Shown one piece after another: positions 10,639 to 19,567 of a stretch of 64,000 bases of DNA. Origin of the DNA: Fen-178 sp049516835 (GTDB lineage Bacteria > Acidobacteriota > Terriglobia > Bryobacterales > Bryobacteraceae). The first letter of the stretch is position 1. Each line of letters begins with the position of its first letter. The notes beneath the pieces are model-generated. The model ran no database searches. It saw only the letters and a program-made list of their open reading frames with translations, and was not told where the DNA came from. Location: NCBI GenBank assembly GCA_049516835.1, contig JBEKSR010000023.1, positions 1-64,000 on the forward strand. Reading direction: 5' to 3'. A program made the position numbers and the translations under genes.

Positions 10639-10806
10639 AGGAAGGGTTGTTGTAGAGATATTCCACAACGAGCAGGGAGGAAGCGGGAGGTGTCGATGGA
10701 ACTTGCTGGAGAAGTGAGACTTGCCTGCTTTGAACCCTCTGACACCTGTGGAAAAGTAATCCAGGTCGAGCGAATGGAGATTTTCAGAGCTGCATGTCGA
10801 TATTCA

Positions 10807-10836
10807 TGGACAAAGAACGCCTAATGGTTGTACACT
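10807..10836 (+). promoter_or_regulatory. Likely promoter of the PEP-CTERM gene
   Basis: TGGACA (10807-10812) and TACACT (10831-10836) are spaced by 18 nt and lie about 23 nt before the ATG at 10859; a GGAG ribosome site follows at the expected distance. The fit to sigma-70 is good but not perfect. Confidence 0.45.
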
Positions 10837-10858
10837 GAACCCCTCTGGAGATCCCATA

Positions 10859-13800
10859 ATGGAAATCCCGGTCAAGATCCTTATGTCTACACGTAGCCGC
10901 CTGTCTCGATCGCAAGTGGTCGCTCTTGCGTCTGTTCTGACGATCGTCCTTGCACCGTTTGCATTGCGCGCGGGCTCGATCTCCACGCTCACATTGAACC
11001 CGGATTTCGAAACCACCAACCAGAGCCTTTGGAACACGGGTCCAGCTGCCGTCGGGTCGCTGACTTATTTTGTCGGGGCTTCCTGGGATGCCTCAGGGAC
11101 GATCGGGAAAATCAAGAACACCGTCGTGGGAAAGTTCGGCGCCCAACTCTCGGGATCGACCAGCGGGCAGGTCGGCTTAGGCCTGTCGCTCGAGTACAAT
11201 TCCGGCAGCCTGAACGCCGATGTGAAACCGACGGTCAGCGTATCGATCCCCAGCCAGATCGTGTTGGGCACCCCGTTTGCGGTGAGCACCAGCGTCACCA
11301 ACACGGCGCTCGGATTCAGTACCGTATCCCCGCAAGCTGGTCTCGAAGTAGACGCGGATCTGACCATACACGCCTCGGGAACCGGCAAGGTGTGTGTGTT
11401 CGGGTGCGTGAGCAAAAGCAGCGACACGATCGGCTTCTCGCAGCAGCTCGAAGTCCTCGGCATCAACAGCAACTTCGATAACAAGGTGGTGATCTTCGGG
11501 CAGGACGTGACTTCGAGCGTCGTCAACAAGGCGCAGATTTCGTTTGGCGACCCGTCTACGGCGCTTACTATCGCCTACGACCCCGGAAGTGGAAAGATCT
11601 TCCCGACCTTTACCACCACATCGACGCAGGCGGCGGGGCAGACGGTCGCGCGCGCTACCGGTTCCACCAACGTGCTCACCTTGGATGTCGAGGTCCCAAA
11701 TGCGATTACGGACCTGCTCGAATTGCCGGGCCTCAACGGCTCGTTTCTCGGCGGATTAATTAACTACAACCTCATCTCCGCGGACGTGACTCTCGGGTTA
11801 GGTTGGGCTCAGAACCAGAGCTTGCAGTACGAGGGCGCCGAGGTCGCGCTGAAGGTTTCTGCGGTTTCTGCGCCCGGGGTCCCCGGGGTCGCTGACCAGA
11901 CGATCGATATAGGAGCCGGGTCCACGGCAGAAATCACGCTGGACCCCACTGTCTACAAGAACGTCAGCCAGGTCACAATCACGCCGACCGTCATCTTGAA
12001 TTCGCCGCAATTCACCGCCGTCAATGCCTTGCAGATCACCGAAGGGATCAGCGCCTCCGCTTTTTCGCTTAGCGGCCTCGGACTGAGTCTGGGCCCGCTG
12101 TGGAGCTGGTCGCAGAGCTGGAGCCAGGACGTGCCCCTCTACACGGCCAAGTTCGGCGTAGCCGGGTTCACCAACCAATCGTCGGCGGTGCTCTATGGCA
12201 CGGCAAGCCTCCTGCCCCGTGGATCGACAGCCGACCCCGTGCTCTACACGGTGATGGGGAGCGGCAGCCTCAGCGATATGACGCTGGAGACGGTCGACCC
12301 CAGCGCCTTGTCCGGCAACCCCGGCAGCGCGGGGTATCCCACGGTGCTGCCGCCTGCCCTCACGCTGACTGGTTCGACTTTGGACAATACCGGCGGCGAT
12401 CTGGTCTCGAATCCGAGCGGGACTACGCTGACCCTGACCAACAGCGGTATCCTCGGCGGAACGATTGAAGGCTCGTCTCTGACTCTTGTGGCTACGGGAG
12501 CCTCCAATCAGCTCGTCAACGTGGGCTACACCGGAGACCTGAATGTGCAAGGGCGCCTGGACCTGTTGTGGTCCGCCGCCAACACCGGTAACACCGGTAC
12601 GGTGACCGTCGCACCCGTCGCTGGTTCGGGCGTAGACGCCGTGTTGAACGTGCAAGGCTCACAATTGGGTGCAGATTCGATCACCATTACGCCCAACGGG
12701 ACGCTGAATGCCAGCATGTCCGTGATCGGCGGCAGCACCGTGAATGTGAACACCCTCAACAATGCCGGTACGATCACGGTCGGGGGCTACTGGAATGCGT
12801 ACACGCCGGCATATCCTAATGACGCAACGGGACTCTCTGTTAATCCCACTGCCATCGCGGGCGCCGCGTACGATTCGATCACGGCGGCGAACGTAACCAA
12901 CAAGGGCCTGATCACCATTCAAAGCGGCGTGTTCGACGCACAAACGGTGTCTAACACCGGTGGCGTGTTTTCGGTTGTCGGGATGGGTGGCGGCACCAGC
13001 AGCCTCGTTCTCCATGGCGCTTTTACCGGCGGCGAAATCGACCTGAACGGCTCCGGCGCGCAGCTCCTGCTGGGGTCTGCCCAGATGCTTGGCGTAAATG
13101 TCTACAGCGACCAGGGACTGATCTCCGCCGGCAGCAACGCCGGTATCGCCGAGCAGTCCACTCTGACCCTGACGGACGGCAGCGTTCTCGCGGTCCAGAA
13201 CGGCGGAAGCCTGACGATAGATCAATCCAAGGTCCTGGCCGATAACAGCATCATCCGGGTCGATGGCGCCCTGACGCTGCAAGGGTCCAGGGTGCTCCTA
13301 CAGGACGGTTCCGCAATTCTCAACGACGGCTCGATCATTTTCCTGCCCACTTACGTGGTGGATCCGATCTTGACCGATGGAAGCCAGGTTGCCATCGATA
13401 ATCGCGGTTCCGTGGACGTGGAAGATGCCTTGGTAATGTACTCCTCCACCGCGGATAATCCGCTCATTCTGAATGAAAGCGGCACCTTCCACGTCGACTC
13501 CAACGGGCTTCTGGCGTTGGATGTCGAGGGCGCCTCGGGTGGCGCGCTGGCATACCTGCAGACTGGCGGCGTCACGCAGGTGGATGGCACGCTCCTCATG
13601 CAGGACCAGTCCGGCGATCCGGAATACATGGTAATGACCGGCGGCACTCTCGAAGGACAGGGCGGGATTGTCGGCAACGTGATCAATTGGGGCGGCACGG
13701 TCGAACTCTCCCAAGACCAATTTCCCCTAACAATCGCCGGCGATTACCAACAGTTCCCGGCTGGGGTCATGGAACTGGTGCTGAGCGGCGCGCCGGACAT

Positions 13801-14269
13801 TGATGACCATCCGGAACTGGTCGTAGATACCGCGGAACTGGACGGCACGCTGGATCTGGAACTCCCGGTGGATTTCGATATGACCGGCTACGATCCGAAC
13901 AATCCCTGGATTTATGCGTTCCTGGAGTGCGGAGACGCGTGCAGCGGAGAGTTCAGCGGACTGGACTGGACCGGCCCGGATGGCTACTACTGGGAGGTGC
14001 TGTACGGAGATAATTCGGTTGAGGCCGAATTGCTGCAGTATGCCGCCGGAGTCGGTTCATCCTTGGTCGATCCGCAGACGGAGCTGGACGAGCTGCAGGC
14101 GCAGGGCGGTGGTACGCCGCCCCCCCTGACTCTCCCGAACGGGCCGTCGCTGACAATAAATGGCGGGGAGTTCGCTCTCTCCCCCGAACCGGCAACCTGG
14201 ACGGTGGCGGCGGCTGGCTTAGGCGCACTGGGGATTTGGCTGAGGCGCAAAAAGGCCGGTGGCCGATAA
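10859..14269 (+). CDS. Large secreted PEP-CTERM protein with beta-helix-like repeats
   Basis: 1136 residues. The N-terminus has a signal peptide (basic start, then VVALASVLTIVLAPFALRAGS). The middle is rich in Gly, Ser, Thr, Asn and Val, with recurrent strand-turn units such as LTLTNSGILGG and TITPNGTLN from about residue 480 to 950, suggesting a beta-helix like that of adhesins or autotransporter passengers. The last ~30 residues are a PEP-CTERM sorting tag: SPEPATW, a hydrophobic helix, then RRKK. Such proteins are handled by an exosortase and placed at the surface or in the matrix; no exosortase lies in this window. Base composition is less GC-rich than its neighbours. An alternative start is 10883. 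Confidence 0.85.
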   Translation: MEIPVKILMSTRSRLSRSQVVALASVLTIVLAPFALRAGSISTLTLNPDFETTNQSLWNTGPAAVGSLTYFVGASWDASGTIGKIKNTVVGKFGAQLSGSTSGQVGLGLSLEYNSGSLNADVKPTVSVSIPSQIVLGTPFAVSTSVTNTALGFSTVSPQAGLEVDADLTIHASGTGKVCVFGCVSKSSDTIGFSQQLEVLGINSNFDNKVVIFGQDVTSSVVNKAQISFGDPSTALTIAYDPGSGKIFPTFTTTSTQAAGQTVARATGSTNVLTLDVEVPNAITDLLELPGLNGSFLGGLINYNLISADVTLGLGWAQNQSLQYEGAEVALKVSAVSAPGVPGVADQTIDIGAGSTAEITLDPTVYKNVSQVTITPTVILNSPQFTAVNALQITEGISASAFSLSGLGLSLGPLWSWSQSWSQDVPLYTAKFGVAGFTNQSSAVLYGTASLLPRGSTADPVLYTVMGSGSLSDMTLETVDPSALSGNPGSAGYPTVLPPALTLTGSTLDNTGGDLVSNPSGTTLTLTNSGILGGTIEGSSLTLVATGASNQLVNVGYTGDLNVQGRLDLLWSAANTGNTGTVTVAPVAGSGVDAVLNVQGSQLGADSITITPNGTLNASMSVIGGSTVNVNTLNNAGTITVGGYWNAYTPAYPNDATGLSVNPTAIAGAAYDSITAANVTNKGLITIQSGVFDAQTVSNTGGVFSVVGMGGGTSSLVLHGAFTGGEIDLNGSGAQLLLGSAQMLGVNVYSDQGLISAGSNAGIAEQSTLTLTDGSVLAVQNGGSLTIDQSKVLADNSIIRVDGALTLQGSRVLLQDGSAILNDGSIIFLPTYVVDPILTDGSQVAIDNRGSVDVEDALVMYSSTADNPLILNESGTFHVDSNGLLALDVEGASGGALAYLQTGGVTQVDGTLLMQDQSGDPEYMVMTGGTLEGQGGIVGNVINWGGTVELSQDQFPLTIAGDYQQFPAGVMELVLSGAPDIDDHPELVVDTAELDGTLDLELPVDFDMTGYDPNNPWIYAFLECGDACSGEFSGLDWTGPDGYYWEVLYGDNSVEAELLQYAAGVGSSLVDPQTELDELQAQGGGTPPPLTLPNGPSLTINGGEFALSPEPATWTVAAAGLGALGIWLRRKKAGGR

Positions 14270-14705
14270 AGGACTGCGAGATACTGAAATCATGGAAGAA
14301 CCCAGGTCATTCGGTATGAAAGGATGGAGCTCCGCCTCTGTCGCTGTGCTCTGTCTGGCTTTGCTCGTTGGAGGAGCATTGGGCGCCGGCATCACGACGA
14401 TGTTGACTCCGCGCGCCGCGCCGAAGAACACGACGCCCTACCAGGCCGTTCTGCTCTCGAACGGCTCCGCTTACTTCGGCAAACTCGAGGGGCTCGGCAC
14501 GTCCTTTCCGATCCTCCGCGAAGTGTATTACGTACAGAGCACCCAGGATCCGGAAACCAAGAAGGTGAGCAACATTCTGGTGAAGCGCGGAAAAGAGTGG
14601 CACGCACCGGATCACATGGTCCTGAACTCCAGCATGATCGTTCTGGTCGAGCCTGTGAGCCCGGATTCCCGCGTCGCGAAACTCATCAAGGAGGCGCAAA
14701 AGTGA
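14259..14705 (+). CDS. Conserved single-pass membrane protein, unknown function
   Basis: Up to 148 residues: a short cytoplasmic part, one transmembrane helix (VAVLCLALLVGGALGAGITTML) and a periplasmic domain with the segments YQAVLLSNGSAYFGKLE and VEPVSPDSRVAKLI. The domain resembles a widespread uncharacterised bacterial family. The GTG at 14259 overlaps the end of the PEP-CTERM gene by 11 nt; an ATG at 14292 is the alternative. It may be co-transcribed with the PEP-CTERM gene. Confidence 0.7.
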   Translation: MADKGLRDTEIMEEPRSFGMKGWSSASVAVLCLALLVGGALGAGITTMLTPRAAPKNTTPYQAVLLSNGSAYFGKLEGLGTSFPILREVYYVQSTQDPETKKVSNILVKRGKEWHAPDHMVLNSSMIVLVEPVSPDSRVAKLIKEAQK

Positions 14706-14706
14706 C

Positions 14707-14904
14707 TACGGCGCGCGTATTCCCGGCCGCATTGTTCCGCATCAGATCCGTCACACTTACGCCAGCGAGATGCTTCGTTGCAGCGTCGAGCTTCTCGCCC
14801 TGATGAAGTTACTCGGCCATGCCTCCCCCGGGATGACCATGGTCTACCGCGCGATTGCCCTGACCGGCCTCTAGCGCGAGTTCGACCGGGCCCTCTCGCA
14901 GCCC
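14707..14904 (+). pseudogene. Tyrosine recombinase (integrase) C-terminal remnant
   Basis: The frame beginning with TAC at 14707 reads VPHQIRHTYASEML, then LMKLLGHASPGMTMVYR, i.e. the HxxR box, the GH box and the Tyr nucleophile of XerC/D-type recombinases. A TAG at 14872-14874 replaces what is usually Gln in LQREF; the frame then continues REFDRALSQP, the usual C-terminal tail. The N-terminal catalytic Arg and core-binding domain are absent. It is a fragment with a nonsense mutation, hence inactive. Confidence 0.75.
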
Positions 14905-15124
14905 GTCATGCGGCGCCACCGCCGAGGATTCCGGCTCGCCGGCGCACGCTGGATTCATCGGCGTTCTCGATACTATGCTGACGGCTCAGCCAAGTCGTTG
15001 AGATATACGCGCCGCCCCAGAAGCCTACCGATATCACGCCTTAACGGACCCCGGATTGAAACGGTTCCGCTCAGGGTTCTCTCACTCTCTTGTGCCTCGC
15101 TTGAGGCGTCATCGAGAACCTCGA

Positions 15125-15413
15125 TCAGAAGGTGTAGCTGACGCCGAACAGAGGAGTGAATTGCTCAAACACTCCGCGTGCCGTATTGTGCACAGCAGGA
15201 ACGATCTGCTGCCTGGGGAACGTAGTGAGATAATCTCAGAATTCCGCCATAAAACGCGAACAGCTCAAGCAGTAGTTCCATGTCTCCTTCCCGGCCGCCC
15301 CTGAACCTAGGGAGATCCGCCAACTTGCCTGCGTCAATGGTCGGGAAGCTCGGAAGATAAGCGGTCACCATCTCCGCTTTTTCCTCTGCTGAGATTTTGT
15401 GCTTGAACAGCAC
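15125..15413 (-). pseudogene. Fragment of an outer-membrane-type protein, frameshifted
   Basis: Reading leftward from 15413, a frame with PSFPTIDAGKLADLPRF and ELFAFYGGILRLSHYVPQ runs to about 15200. A different frame then ends QFTPLFGVSYTF followed by a stop at 15125. A terminal aromatic-x-aromatic (YTF) end is the hallmark of outer-membrane beta-barrels recognised by BamA. The change of frame and the short length point to a broken gene. The family cannot be named. Confidence 0.35.
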
Positions 15414-15487
15414 GTTGCACCTCGGACACTAGAATTGCATGCTTTCAAGTCCGATTCAAGGGGCAGCGGAGGGTCTAAAATCTGAGC

Positions 15488-15679
15488 ATGACCTATTCGG
15501 AATTAATCCGCGCGCTGGAGCGGCAGGGCCACAAGATCGGCGAGAAGGAATACAAGAAAGAAGACATCCTGATCATGGTGGACGGCCTCTACCTCGACAA
15601 GGCTGAGATGGAACAAGTCTTGAACGGCGCCGACATCGACGATGTTGTTCGTCGTCGCCCGCACCGCTATTCGGATTGA
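15488..15679 (+). CDS. Small hypothetical protein, 63 residues
   Basis: A Lys/Glu-rich, helix-prone protein (SELIRALERQGHKIGEKEYKKEDI) ending VRRRPHRYSD. It has no signal peptide or membrane segment and was not recognised. GGAGGG lies about 15 nt upstream of the ATG, a little far. Its amino-acid make-up looks protein-like, unlike shadow frames nearby. The function is unknown. Confidence 0.5.
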   Translation: MTYSELIRALERQGHKIGEKEYKKEDILIMVDGLYLDKAEMEQVLNGADIDDVVRRRPHRYSD

Positions 15680-15991
15680 TGCGGCCTGTACGTGTTTTTG
15701 TACGATAATACCGTGAACGCTGCGAATCATGCGTGGGTTGCCGAATCGAAAGATCATTAACTTACCTGTTTTCAACACCCTGTCCCTCTTCGAGTCCCGC
15801 CTGGCTCACGATTACTCCCGTGACGTCCCCATCCCTGCAGGAATAGGTGTCCTCAAATGCCCCTTGTCTAGTGGAACGCGGTGCGGGCGATGCCGCGGAC
15901 GGCGATCCTCTCGAGCGGTGGTCATTTTAGCGCCTATGCGTGGTTGTGGGACACGCCCCTATCTTGCCGCGTGGCATGGCAACGAGGAGGA
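15680..15991. other. Intergenic stretch with a tRNA-3'-end-like fragment
   Basis: No supported gene. TTCGAGTCCCGCC followed by TGGCTCA at 15789-15808 reads like a T-loop and 3' acceptor half of a tRNA, but no 5' half or matching T-stem is present. With the recombinase fragment 900 bp away it could be an attachment-site relic; this is weak. Confidence 0.3.
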
Positions 15992-16408
15992 TCATTCCAG
16001 GAAGCTAGGTCCAACCATACCCAGCAGTTCACGGGCATTGACAACCTGGGTTTTCTTCCAGCGTTTGGGAAAGTGACGCCTGTTGCCGGTCACCAGGAAA
16101 TCGGCGCCGGCCGCTTCAGCACACTCCAGAAAGCGGTTGTCCGTATCATGGGTGGATTCACTCACCAGACGCGCCGGTCTGACCAAGACGCTGGCGCGGC
16201 GAATGAGCGCCATGAACCGGCCGACTTCCTGGAGACTGAACTTCAGCCGGGGGTAGATGAGTACCTGTTCGTATTCCGCGAGGATCGGCTCGGAAACGTA
16301 AAGCTGGACCTTGCGGTTCAATCCCAAAGACACGACCAAGGCTTCAAGCCCATCGCTATTCAGGTTTGCAGACACCAGAACATTGGTGTCGAGAATCAGG
16401 CCGATCAT
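15992..16408 (-). CDS. PIN-domain toxin of a toxin-antitoxin pair
   Basis: 138 residues. The PIN acidic residues are in order: Asp in LILDTNVLVS (about residue 7), Glu in EPILAEYE, Asp pair in THDTDNRFLE, and the final Asp in GADFLVTG. The LYVSEPILAEYEQVL and HFPKRWKKTQVVNARELL segments fit the 'putative toxin component, PIN family' group (TIGR00305-like). It is probably an RNase. It overlaps the antitoxin gene by 4 nt. Confidence 0.85.
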   Translation of the reverse strand: MIGLILDTNVLVSANLNSDGLEALVVSLGLNRKVQLYVSEPILAEYEQVLIYPRLKFSLQEVGRFMALIRRASVLVRPARLVSESTHDTDNRFLECAEAAGADFLVTGNRRHFPKRWKKTQVVNARELLGMVGPSFLE

Positions 16409-16701
16409 TTGGATCGGAGCTTGGTGGACGGAGGTTTCTTTTCGCGGCGGACCGCAGCCACAATGCGATTGACCTGGCCGGTTGTGAGGCTATCGGCGCC
16501 GGTCCGTTTGGCTGTTGCCTGCATGGCCCTCAATTCTTCGGGGGCCGGGGCAAAGGTTCTCATGTAGTCTTGAACGCTCATAATGACAACGCTGGGCGCG
16601 CCCCGGCGGCCGACGACAAACCGCTCGTTCTTCTGCGTGGCCCGCTTCATAATTTGCCCGAACTGGGTGCGGGCAGTCAGGGCCGATACGACGTTGGTCA
16701 T
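16405..16701 (-). CDS. Phd/YefM-type antitoxin
   Basis: 98 residues from the ATG at 16701. The N-terminal half (VSALTARTQFGQIMKRATQKNERFVVGRRGAPSVVIMS with short gaps) matches the Phd/YefM fold that binds DNA. The C-terminal part would wrap the PIN toxin encoded next. A start at 16728 is possible but adds residues outside the fold. The ATGA overlap with the toxin implies coupled translation and, as usual for such pairs, autoregulation. Confidence 0.8.
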   Translation of the reverse strand: MTNVVSALTARTQFGQIMKRATQKNERFVVGRRGAPSVVIMSVQDYMRTFAPAPEELRAMQATAKRTGADSLTTGQVNRIVAAVRREKKPPSTKLRSK

Positions 16702-16771
16702 AGCTGTTGGAGATTGCCCGATGCTCAAAAGCTCACTCGAATCGATTAATTAGTTCAGCTTTAGTATACCC

Positions 16772-16800
16772 CGCCGGCGGTGGAGACCGCCGGCGCTACG
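16772..16800. repeat. Dispersed GC-rich hairpin repeat, copy 1
   Basis: Arms CGCCGGCGGT and ACCGCCGGCG around GGAG, followed by CTACG. A near-identical unit is at 39851-39877. No gene overlaps this copy. Confidence 0.5.
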
Positions 16801-16875
16801 CGGTAAATCCTACCGGGGGCGATCAGGCCTGCCCGGGCCGAACGAGGACCGGGGCGCGGTGGGGCGCCTGCGAAA

Positions 16876-17361
16876 TCAGCCGTTGCTGCCCTGGCTGAGG
16901 CGCTGCTGGATACGGTGTTTGATCATCTGACGCACCTGCTGGCGCATCAGATCGGCCTTGGCGCGCTGCTCCGGCGTCAGCGTGTTATAAAACTTTGCCA
17001 ATGCTTCCGCGCGGGCGGCCACCAACTGGCCCGCGAGGTTTCCTTGCGTGAGGGCGAGTTGGTGAATCTCGACCTCGCCCTTGCCGGCCTTGATGGCCGC
17101 CATCAGCGCCTGGCGGTTCTGCTTCGCCTGCTGCTTCAGCGGCTGCACCGTCTGCCGCGTCTGCTGGATGATCGCCTGGGCCTGCTGCTTCTGGGCGTCG
17201 GTCAGGTTCAGGGCCTGGGCTATGCGTTGGCGCACCACGGCGCGCGGGCGCACAGCCGTCTTGCCGCCGGCCGGTTGGGCCGTGGTGGATGGCACTTGGG
17301 CACAGACCATTCCGGCTGCCAACGCCGCAACTACAGAGAGTCTCGTTAGATGTCGATTCAT
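16876..17361 (-). CDS. Spy/CpxP-like periplasmic LTxxQ protein
   Basis: 161 residues with a signal peptide (MNRHLTRLSVVAALAAGMVCA). The mature part is helical and Gln/Ala-rich, with two LTxxQ-like motifs (LNLTDAQKQQA and TLTPEQRAK) as in Spy and CpxP. These act as ATP-independent periplasmic chaperones or stress modulators. It is divergent from the response regulator/kinase pair 56 bp away, mirroring the cpxP-cpxRA layout. The call rests on motifs and context. Confidence 0.8.
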   Translation of the reverse strand: MNRHLTRLSVVAALAAGMVCAQVPSTTAQPAGGKTAVRPRAVVRQRIAQALNLTDAQKQQAQAIIQQTRQTVQPLKQQAKQNRQALMAAIKAGKGEVEIHQLALTQGNLAGQLVAARAEALAKFYNTLTPEQRAKADLMRQQVRQMIKHRIQQRLSQGSNG

Positions 17362-17416
17362 AGGTGGTACTACGTTGAACCCGAAACGGGCGCGATGGTT
17401 GTGGTAAATTTTAGCC

Positions 17417-18109
17417 GTGCACATCTTGCTGGTCGACGACGACGCGGAGCTCTGCTCGCTGCTGGGCGAGTTCTTGCGGCGCGAAGGGTTTACGGTGGAT
17501 TGCGAACACGAAGGCAGCCGGGGTCTGGAAAAAGCGCGGGAAGCGGGGGTCGATCTGGTGGTGCTGGATGTCATGCTGCCGGGTATCGATGGTTTCGAAA
17601 TCCTGCGGCGGCTGCGCCTCGAGAGCAAAGTGCCGGTGATGATGCTGACGGCGCGCGGCGAAGATGTGGACAAGATCGTGGGTCTGGAGCTGGGCGCTGA
17701 CGACTACCTGCCCAAGCCGTTTAACCCGCGCGAGCTGGCGGCGCGCATCCGGGCCATTCTGCGGCGCTATGAACCGCGCCCCGCCGCCAGCTCGGGCCGG
17801 CTGGAAATCAACGGCGTGACGCTCGACCCCGGCACGCGCGAGGTCTTGGCCGGCGGAACACGCGTCGAGCTGACCACCTTCGAGTTCGATATCCTGGAGA
17901 TGCTGATGCGGTCCGCGGGCCGCGTGCTTTCGCGCGACCGCCTGATGGAGAACTTCTACAATCGCAAGGCGACGCCTTTTGACCGTTCTATCGACATGCA
18001 CATCAGCCATCTGCGCAAGAAGCTCGAAGAGGGCGAATCCTTAATCAAGACGATTCGCGGCGTGGGCTACCAGTTCTGCCGCACACCGGAGGACGCCGGC
18101 GCGGAATGA
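17417..18109 (+). CDS. OmpR/PhoB-family response regulator, CpxR-like
   Basis: 230 residues. The receiver domain has the acidic pair DDD near residues 7-9, phosphoacceptor Asp at 51 (VVLDVMLPG), Thr at about 78 and Lys at about 100 (YLPKPF). A C-terminal winged helix covers about 130-225 (LTTFEFDILEMLM, SIDMHISHLRKKL, IRGVGYQF). The start is GTG at 17417. It is coupled to the kinase gene by a 4-nt overlap, and the divergent spacer with the Spy/CpxP-like gene probably carries its binding sites. Confidence 0.92.
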   Translation: MHILLVDDDAELCSLLGEFLRREGFTVDCEHEGSRGLEKAREAGVDLVVLDVMLPGIDGFEILRRLRLESKVPVMMLTARGEDVDKIVGLELGADDYLPKPFNPRELAARIRAILRRYEPRPAASSGRLEINGVTLDPGTREVLAGGTRVELTTFEFDILEMLMRSAGRVLSRDRLMENFYNRKATPFDRSIDMHISHLRKKLEEGESLIKTIRGVGYQFCRTPEDAGAE

Positions 18110-19410
18110 AATCGCTCTTCGCCAAAATCCTGCTGTGGTTCTGGTTCACGCTGGCCATCACAGTGGTGGGGTCGGCGTTCATCTCGGCGCTGAACGTCAA
18201 CGAAAACGCTTCCGACGAGCGCGCCCCGGTGGCCCGCCTGGTTACGTTCCAGCTCGAAGAGGCCCGTTCGGCATATGAAACTGGCGGGCGGCCGGGGTTG
18301 CAGGCGTTTCTGGATACGCTCGACCGGGTCTACGATGCCAGAGGCATTCTCACCGACGAAAACGGCCGGGATTTGCTGACCAACGAAGACCGTTCCGACC
18401 TGGTGCGCCGCGCGCGGCGACCCTCTCTCTACCAGCTCTACCGCACGGGCGATGCCACCGTGGCGCGCGCCGCCGATGACGGCCGCTACTGGTTCTTCTT
18501 CATCGCGCCGCGGGTGCGAGTGGGGTCCTGGTTTCTGCTGCCGGAGCACATCTTCGTGCTGGCGGCGGGGGTGCTGCTGTGCTACTGGCTGGCGTTGTAC
18601 CTGACCAGCCCGGTGCGAAAGCTCGAAAAGGCGGTGGAACGGTTCGGGCGCGGCGACCTTTCGGCGCGGGTGGGCTCGAACCGCCGCGACGAACTGGGCC
18701 AACTGGCGCGCACGTTCGACCGCATGGCGGGACGGACGGAGACCCTGCTGACCGCCGAGCGCAGGCTGTTGCTCGACATTTCCCACGAGCTGCGGTCGCC
18801 GCTGGCGCGCCTGGGCGTGGCGGTGGAGCTGGCGCGCTCGGGCGACGATCTCAACTCCGCGCTGAACCGCATTCAGAAGGAATCCGACCGGCTCAACGCG
18901 CTGGTGGGCCAGCTCCTCCAGGTGACCCGGGCGGAAGGGGATCCCTCTTCGCTGCGCCACGCCCCGTTGCGTCTGGACGAGCTGGTGCAGCAACTGGTGG
19001 ACGATTCCTCGATCGAAGCGGCGGCGCACGGCTGCGAGCTGAAATACGAGAAGCGCGAGCCGGTGACGGTGGCCGGCGATCCGGAGCTGCTGCGCCGCGC
19101 GGTGGAAAACGTGATCCGCAACGCCATCCGCTACGCGCCACGGGAAACGGCGGTGGAAGTCTCGCTGGCGCGCAACAACGGCAAGGCGGTGGTGGGCGTG
19201 CGGGACCAGGGCTCGGGCGTGCCGGAAGAGGCCTTACCGCGGCTGTTCGACGCGTTCTACCGGGCGGAAGGCGACCGCGACCGCGCCAGCGGCGGTATCG
19301 GGCTGGGCCTCTCGATCGCGCGCCGCGCCATCGAGCTGCACAAGGGCAGTATCCGCGCCAAGAATGCGCAGCCGGGACTGGAGGTGGAGATGGAGTTGCC
19401 AGTGGCGTAG
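18106..19410 (+). CDS. Sensor histidine kinase, CpxA-like
   Basis: 434 residues: an N-terminal membrane helix (ILLWFWFTLAITVVG), a periplasmic sensor of about 130 residues, a second helix (IFVLAAGVLLCYWLALYL), then HAMP (SPVRKLEKAVERFGRGD), the phosphoacceptor His in DISHELRSP (about 227), an N box (ENVIRNAIRYAP) and a G-rich lid (GGIGLGLSIARR). Its topology matches CpxA/EnvZ kinases. With the neighbours it forms an envelope-stress module. Confidence 0.93.
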   Translation: MKSLFAKILLWFWFTLAITVVGSAFISALNVNENASDERAPVARLVTFQLEEARSAYETGGRPGLQAFLDTLDRVYDARGILTDENGRDLLTNEDRSDLVRRARRPSLYQLYRTGDATVARAADDGRYWFFFIAPRVRVGSWFLLPEHIFVLAAGVLLCYWLALYLTSPVRKLEKAVERFGRGDLSARVGSNRRDELGQLARTFDRMAGRTETLLTAERRLLLDISHELRSPLARLGVAVELARSGDDLNSALNRIQKESDRLNALVGQLLQVTRAEGDPSSLRHAPLRLDELVQQLVDDSSIEAAAHGCELKYEKREPVTVAGDPELLRRAVENVIRNAIRYAPRETAVEVSLARNNGKAVVGVRDQGSGVPEEALPRLFDAFYRAEGDRDRASGGIGLGLSIARRAIELHKGSIRAKNAQPGLEVEMELPVA

Positions 19411-19567
19411 CGGGGACAGTTTTTTCACCGCAGAGCAGGTGACTGGGGGCCCCAGTCTGGCGGGGGAAGACGCAGGGGGCGCTGAAAGAAAAACAGGTGA
19501 GAGGGTTAGGTGCTCTCGCTCACCTAACTTGCGAAACCGGCATGCAATAATTAGCGTCAGGAGAGAT

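Noticed and set aside
15789..15811. A tRNA gene suggested by TTCGAGTCCCGCC
   Set aside because: Only a 3'-end-like piece; no matching T-stem, anticodon arm or 5' half, so it is not annotated as a tRNA.
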